This document shows positions 8,301 to 10,771 of a stretch of 10,771 bases of DNA, piece by piece. Made by a program: the position numbers and the translations under genes. Position 1 is the stretch's first letter; the number at the start of each line of letters is the position of its first letter. Source of the stretch: Bacteroidota bacterium (GTDB lineage Bacteria > Bacteroidota > Bacteroidia > Bacteroidales > CAJPTX01); the NCBI GenBank assembly GCA_002748015.1, contig PDRH01000024.1, positions 1-10,771 of the forward strand, in the 5' to 3' direction. A model generated the notes under the pieces. It was not told the origin of the DNA, made no database searches, and worked only from the letters and a program-made list of their open reading frames with translations.

Positions 8301-10771
8301 CGATGGCGCTGATATACCTGTCTCTGCATGGGTGACCAATAAGGGTAAGATGTCATTGACTAGCCAGCAGAGTCTACAGTACTCGTGGGAGTACGTATCG
8401 AGCGGGTTGGCTGAGGACGTGAATGCCCAGATAAGCGGTGATGCTGTAGTTCTCCCTGTGGTGGGCAATGCTAACGTAGACCTCCTCTCGTGGAAGTACG
8501 AGAATGCCAACCAGACGCCCCCAGCAGGTGCGAAGGGGCGTGGGTCGGGTGTTTACCGCGTGCAGGTGAGCAATCGGGGCTGTATGGGTGCGGCTTCGCT
8601 GGAGATTAAGTTCAACTTCAGCGACCTGGCCATGGCCTATCCGGAGGATCCGGGCTACCTAAGCCCATTGCTCAACAATGTGCCGGTAGTGCCGGAGGTC
8701 GTTGCGGGTCCGCCCAAGGAGGTTAAACCCATCGCGGCGGCTTCCGCTCCGGGGCAGTGCGCCCTCGGTGAGCAGAGCATCAAGCTCCGGATGGTCAATA
8801 CGGGGAATAAGACCCTCGAGTCGGATAAGGATAGGAAGTATACCATAGCCTATGGCCTTAAGATTGGGGACTACGACTCCTCGGAGAATGACGTGGCCAG
8901 CTCGACGGCCAAAGCGTGGTATGATGGGCCAGAGAAGAAGGCTCTCCATGCTGAGGTGCTCAAGGCGCTGAAGGCGTGGCCGCAGGAGGGTAGCCTTCCG
9001 GCTGGCTTCATCCTAAGCCCGGGTGGCGTGGCCGAGATACCCGAGATAATCGCAGATTTCGGCTTCCTGGCTCCCTACCGCAATGCGCGGGATCTGGATA
9101 TAGAGCTGAAGGTTACGGTTAGCTTTGCCAACGACCGTCAGGCTGCCAACAATAGCTTTACCTTCAAGCTGACGGATTTTGCGGATGCCAACATGAGCAT
9201 CGGTACGAAGGTACACGCCGTGATAGATAATGCCGCAAATACGGTTAAGAACAAGTGGACTGAGTCTGGTACAGGATCATTCAGGGTGTATAGGGTGGAA
9301 AATGGCGAGAAAGTCATCCCCAAGTTTGTACACGAGGTGGGTGTGCCTGTAGGTTTCGCCTTCAATAACTACAAGAATAATGAGGGTGGCTTTATGGAGC
9401 TACAGCCGACTCCAGGCCTCAACGATCCGGAGTGGATACTCGATGGGAACGTTGAGAAGTCGTCTACCTCGCTTGATGACAAATTCCCGGTTGAATGGTC
9501 TAATATCAACGATGAGGGGACTAGTAATTTCGCCCGTGCGGTATTCACCGGCTTCGGTCGCATCTGCTACGTCGGCAAGACGGCCAATGGCTGTAGCGAT
9601 AAGGCCTATGTGGATCTGATCGGTGAGGGGGTAGACTTTGTTATCTCCGTGGCGGGGACACCCCAGGTGGCGCGTTGCGAGGGTGATGATTTCGCTGGCT
9701 TCAACCTCCCCGTGTCGATGATGAACGCCAGCACGACCAAGTATACCCCCACGACGGGTAATAAGTACAAGGAGGATTGGGTGTTTGTCAACTATAAGGT
9801 GGAAGGGCCAGCAGGAATGAATTTTACCGATGAGCCCCAGAAGATGGAGGATCTGCTGAGCGGGGGAGAGATGGAGGGTGGCAATGTGCTTAAGCTCCGC
9901 GATCTGAGCATTGGTAGCGAGCACTTCCAGATGCCGGGTACCTACAAGGTTACGGTTGAGCTAGTGATTAAGCATGGTGAGTTGAGCGATTTGAAGCCCA
10001 ACTCTAGCCAGGGGTCTATCGACGGGATAAAGCAGAACAACAAGTTCTCCTTCGACTTCGAGGTGCACCCCAGGCCTGTGCTACCTATGGATCTACCGAA
10101 GGCCGTATTCTACACGCAGGAACGCAAGCTCTTCGTACCGGAAACGGGCTACAACCGTGACGATTTCAACGGCTTCCAGTGGTATCTGCCATCAACGAGC
10201 GCTGAGCCCGCAGATTGGCAGACCATCAGTACGGACCCTGAGAACTCGGAGACCAAGGCGGATTTCAGCGAGTCGGGGACCTATCATGTTATCTTCAATG
10301 ATAGGAACACTGGCTGCGCCTCGAACCCCTGGCCGAAGGAGGTGGAGTTCAAGGCCTATCTAGATCTCAAGCCTGCGAGCATCACGGCGCCCGTCTCCAA
10401 GTGCGACCAGAAGGACAACCAGGCCATCAAGTTCTCCATCTACAATCCTACGGACATTGCGCTGGAGGCAGGGCCTAATAAGCTCGACCTGAAGTTCGAG
10501 GTGAAGAAAGTCTCTGACGGTACGGTTGTAGGAACGGTCACCAAGAACGTATCCTACCCGGCGCTAGCTCCGGGTGAGAGTACTGAGCTCACAGTAGATG
10601 AGGCGGTTAGCGGTCTTAATAAGGCTAGCGGTGCCTACGTTATTGAGGTTACGATAGACGAAGACCCCGTTACACTTGCTATCGGGAAGACAAACGACAA
10701 GCGCGAAGCCCTGAAGTCGAAGCCGATTGAGAACTACGCGCCGCTCAAGGCTCCGGTGCTCAATGCTCAGG
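2239..10771 (+). CDS. Giant secreted modular adhesin-like protein, C-terminus beyond the window
   Basis: An uninterrupted frame of 2,844 codons that is still open at the window end. The start is the first ATG after an in-frame TAG at 2230-2232, with AGGG (2231-2234) as a weak ribosome binding site. Residues 1-25 form a Sec signal peptide with no lipobox Cys. Visible order: jelly-roll module similar to cleaved-adhesin/MAM domains (about 49-258); module like the N-terminal domain of BNR neuraminidases (265-420); second jelly-roll (443-675); CARDB-like module (680-805); third jelly-roll-like region (827-1083); then alternating CARDB-like and Ig-like modules (1084 to the end). No catalytic motif or transmembrane segment was seen after the signal peptide. 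This suggests an extracellular or surface-bound stalk or adhesin. In Bacteroidales such proteins commonly exit by type IX secretion with a C-terminal sorting domain, which is not visible here, so export route and ligand are inferred. Individual domain names rest on motif resemblance. Confidence 0.9.
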   Translation, partial: MRKYRLLVLLLVQAFLLLGLGDAYGLQDGRKFKWGEPVSGTVGGFPIVYEEDFEDYVPGSLTQSSSPDAKGYLPQDLFPQKVLNYTSAGTAPTWTLNNGGRGLSSTGTPSAAYQGYNNLVLYVRANNVSKQIAFPGVSLAGVKAPWLEFRYASARINGVNTLAVHWGVLNSSHELEVCGEDPFYYLDALMTEWTLQTIDLSKVKKTGPNGEDYGVTPDGKSLADLIESNDTRKIFFVFIGTSMAGAGTCMDQVRIVDRQTSEMKVGVLTPSFVKEPVGIGTQKNPAILLGVDVQPGKGRVELKGVNVEVEENKQYVTGLSLYATRSPSMSDAVADPRQLVCKLNYDPSSGKVTGVKEWSEDWKPTDEQSPKKPAKKSLRAGGNYFWLVADISDDANGLKEVIRFKLPQGAVQLKEYSTDLTIEGTDVSRPDQPVGGGLNGLQIYDVLVYEGFESTPKYEWNLDAVNVGTSNPLWLMGKLDPASVTSYVSSYTEKQQLQQLPEDVRIFQHLESYMGDGVMGTGIATPAAGSLGGFTPVAGTVYPHIFKAPKATSAAERAKGRTFIKQHFDFSHYKDVRVKYFINANIDGFNDFSFDYVRQKSDATSDPSVKDWKSLDKIGAWRNVSSQGWQRQMYDISRFATRQPRMWFGFEMVCRGAYNSEETGVYLDELQVLAYPLHRDINVTSLKVKTEGFNYGEDAQVVVEFSNSGSKTIEKEVVFDFFANGRKIDESTVSPKTVETWDGSQWVARAGGLQNIASREKVRITYEGLLPEPQKGFDNLVNLEVRGKIKEPNPNEDDDDKTNNSRKTVFYNYPTFAVSRATPYPTFDEKLGKVVYEKLHDRMMQWFPSSTNGKNNYCSWRQVTPASFSGGKDGAPFTNLRYGSYVWTTGREGYAPQEESVLTGPVLEVETGQVMELVLDYAMSGGEMWVEYSYGDYDANGQVWKRVDASWTGASPLKLWYGQGTGEEDLENSWAFVHKTNRLTSAGPPPVYEPIPEAIPEKVLAEEYVRLGSPAATYDGKYQLYNYARYLQSKFILPDVGKKKMQFRVHFRVVTTEGQINDEAAPRMGVAINQIQVRGVRPDFRIIGMGPNFACGTDIAQGTELTAKIMNVGKYADAAPVNALLNLKVYKLSGYEAVAGQDYGEDQVASQRDERADLQIPALPIDGASGNLNLGLELPWQSMSSWGYKVVATIDASGAEGYEGYGDEEEANNEFTWYYYPYRLSDPLIKDWEPVGYPDNPRKFTWIVADMAAANGSFDVSDGMYTLKDPLANKGSFTVAPSTVNGEVNASAASIGDVVDYTYTLVSKRPKWEYDLATGKVTYSLNEECKIQSDKVTIKKGSDAVSVSLVSPSVEDGSMICDTPEGKTFKFSVKANRLAGANPRLVVIVNGKESTPLPLTISQGETKEVDVPIDGFTGGYNDLVVLVRTDDGNVGYSQNALHLKDLYLPPKNLDQMPIFVRGLGGVVSKVKGKRYDAGAKKWVYEPNIMMVEKWGPVDNYTAESKWLEGLNRPFMEYRWKYLENGLADWNAAIYFPDGTGGTPEYLEKPELELGIGGGQYKLVMHAKAAPGGNSCEQPDVESKPIEVQNIDLQVLGFTGVRNGYFCHSGEKDAAGEWDLDVPSGLKVELTNYSPAPLPEDTKIRFSVWIDGVKTVTDYDAPLESNVAANERFSLSLPESIKASSFSATLSHTCKVVVTDLVYPDDNNPDGRAVADGNQDNNTTEQGLKLEFPPEIEILPTADNALYKKKWLVGESASLKAKVAGGNSVRWEYSSDFGKNWTKIDNGEKIPGPSDVPHSSTEVSSNGIDVKVISAPWDGYRAHVVSDGSGCSNKASVFFNMTDIAVTAIMQPSLAICGKDAVEGTVVCEVANLGYGKIPVGQEYVLTVVASDTNPDPDADPNKIMKSATFTLGNTLYPKDMAINGGYDYSTVWTIRDFPELADLIKNSSSKSVFLKASVSQIDPPSCMADIDESNNSIKATAAWVLAPRVLLKLNSTDQSIKEALDKPLGPGGVFKNVQYQYDGADIPVSAWVTNKGKMSLTSQQSLQYSWEYVSSGLAEDVNAQISGDAVVLPVVGNANVDLLSWKYENANQTPPAGAKGRGSGVYRVQVSNRGCMGAASLEIKFNFSDLAMAYPEDPGYLSPLLNNVPVVPEVVAGPPKEVKPIAAASAPGQCALGEQSIKLRMVNTGNKTLESDKDRKYTIAYGLKIGDYDSSENDVASSTAKAWYDGPEKKALHAEVLKALKAWPQEGSLPAGFILSPGGVAEIPEIIADFGFLAPYRNARDLDIELKVTVSFANDRQAANNSFTFKLTDFADANMSIGTKVHAVIDNAANTVKNKWTESGTGSFRVYRVENGEKVIPKFVHEVGVPVGFAFNNYKNNEGGFMELQPTPGLNDPEWILDGNVEKSSTSLDDKFPVEWSNINDEGTSNFARAVFTGFGRICYVGKTANGCSDKAYVDLIGEGVDFVISVAGTPQVARCEGDDFAGFNLPVSMMNASTTKYTPTTGNKYKEDWVFVNYKVEGPAGMNFTDEPQKMEDLLSGGEMEGGNVLKLRDLSIGSEHFQMPGTYKVTVELVIKHGELSDLKPNSSQGSIDGIKQNNKFSFDFEVHPRPVLPMDLPKAVFYTQERKLFVPETGYNRDDFNGFQWYLPSTSAEPADWQTISTDPENSETKADFSESGTYHVIFNDRNTGCASNPWPKEVEFKAYLDLKPASITAPVSKCDQKDNQAIKFSIYNPTDIALEAGPNKLDLKFEVKKVSDGTVVGTVTKNVSYPALAPGESTELTVDEAVSGLNKASGAYVIEVTIDEDPVTLAIGKTNDKREALKSKPIENYAPLKAPVLNAQ
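2383..3012 (+). other. Jelly-roll module 1 (cleaved-adhesin/MAM-like)
   Basis: Residues 49-258 start with YEEDFEDYVPGSL and end with MDQVRIVDR. These are the typical opening (an acidic 'E-F-E' strand) and closing ('D-x-V-x-I/V' strand) of beta-sandwich modules found in secreted Bacteroidetes adhesins such as the gingipain/HagA cleaved-adhesin family. An internal LEFRYASAR strand and a WTLQTIDLS strand fit the same fold. The fold is inferred from these signatures and the length of about 210 residues. Confidence 0.6.
3031..3510 (+). other. Module resembling the BNR-neuraminidase N-terminal domain
   Basis: Residues about 265-424. Visible signatures are KNPAILLGVDV (283-293), an ELKGVNVEV strand, a TGLSLYATRSPS strand, and GGNYFWLVADISDDA (381-395). 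The last resembles the G-N-Y-F-W-L-x-x-D-I-x-x-D-A pattern near the end of the N-terminal domain of Bacteroidetes BNR-repeat sialidases. No Asp-box (SxDxGxTW) repeats follow, so this is probably a binding or structural module and not an enzyme. Confidence 0.55.
3565..4263 (+). other. Jelly-roll module 2 (cleaved-adhesin/MAM-like)
   Basis: Residues 443-675 open with IYDVLVYEGFES and close with GVYLDELQVLAY, the same opening and closing strands as module 1. Between them are strands such as DVRVKYFINANIDGF, a WRNVSSQGWQRQMYDIS segment and RMWFGFEMVC, as expected for a concanavalin-like beta sandwich. It leads directly into the first CARDB-like module at residue 680. Confidence 0.58.
4276..10771 (+). 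repeat. Degenerate protein-level array of CARDB-like modules, alternating with Ig-like modules
   Basis: The repeat is visible in protein, not in DNA. CARDB-like units start with an Asp-Ile/Leu strand, usually a Cys soon after, then V-x-N-x-G, and end in an acidic segment with Asn-Asn. Unit Cys residues are at 1095, 1361, 1606, 1856, 2174, 2480 and 2722; the first unit, starting at D680, lacks the Cys. Terminal Asn-Asn pairs are at 803, 1212, 1720, 1974, 2304 and 2600. Cys to NN distance is 114-130 residues in five units; the unit at 1361 is short and ends in QN at 1438-1439, and the unit at 2722 runs into the window edge. From residue 1214 on, Ig-like segments fill the gaps and usually end in a G-C strand. 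Distances between unit Cys residues are 242-318 residues. Confidence 0.68.
4717..5484 (+). other. Third jelly-roll-like region, divergent
   Basis: Residues 827-1082. The region contains TGPVLEVETGQVMELVLDY, an EMWVEYSYGDYD strand, a long insert rich in Pro and Gly, then FILPDVGKKKMQFRVHFRV and a closing MGVAINQIQV. The order of strands fits a beta sandwich like modules 1 and 2 but the opening signature is weaker. It sits between the first and second CARDB-like modules. Confidence 0.42.

Overview
The window looks like a chromosomal segment of a Bacteroidales bacterium, most likely Porphyromonas-like. The reasons are promoter elements of the Bacteroidetes TTG / TAnnTTTG type in place of -35/-10 boxes, weak Shine-Dalgarno signals, a small stand-alone RRM protein typical of this phylum, and a very large secreted multidomain protein of the kind these organisms export. 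The genus is inferred; no rRNA or housekeeping marker is present.

Layout. Positions 1-221 hold no recognisable gene but contain a strong hairpin terminator (53-86), probably shared by an upstream plus-strand gene and the minus-strand gene that follows. Positions 222-1544 (minus) encode a 440-residue HD-superfamily phosphohydrolase of the COG1078 / dNTP-triphosphohydrolase type. A perfect 9-bp GC-rich stem (1593-1615) separates it from a 90-residue single-RRM RNA-binding protein (1661-1933, minus), which has a very good Bacteroidetes promoter. Positions 1934-2238 form a divergent intergenic region with promoter-like elements in both directions, an 8-bp inverted repeat and a possible 12-codon leader ORF.

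From 2239 to the end of the window, 2,844 codons run without a stop. They encode the N-terminal part of one giant secreted protein. It has a signal peptide, a jelly-roll adhesin-like module, a module resembling the N-terminal domain of BNR-repeat neuraminidases, two more jelly-roll-like modules with a CARDB-like module between them, and then a long alternating series of Ig-like and CARDB-like modules. The CARDB-like modules have a regular Cys-to-AsnAsn spacing and paired cysteines at the Ig/CARDB junctions. The C-terminus, where a type IX secretion sorting domain would be expected, lies outside the window.

The giant gene is transcribed away from the RRM/HD pair and has no obvious functional link to it. 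The most interesting item is the giant modular surface protein and its upstream control region. I found no CRISPR array, transposase, phage gene, tRNA or rRNA.
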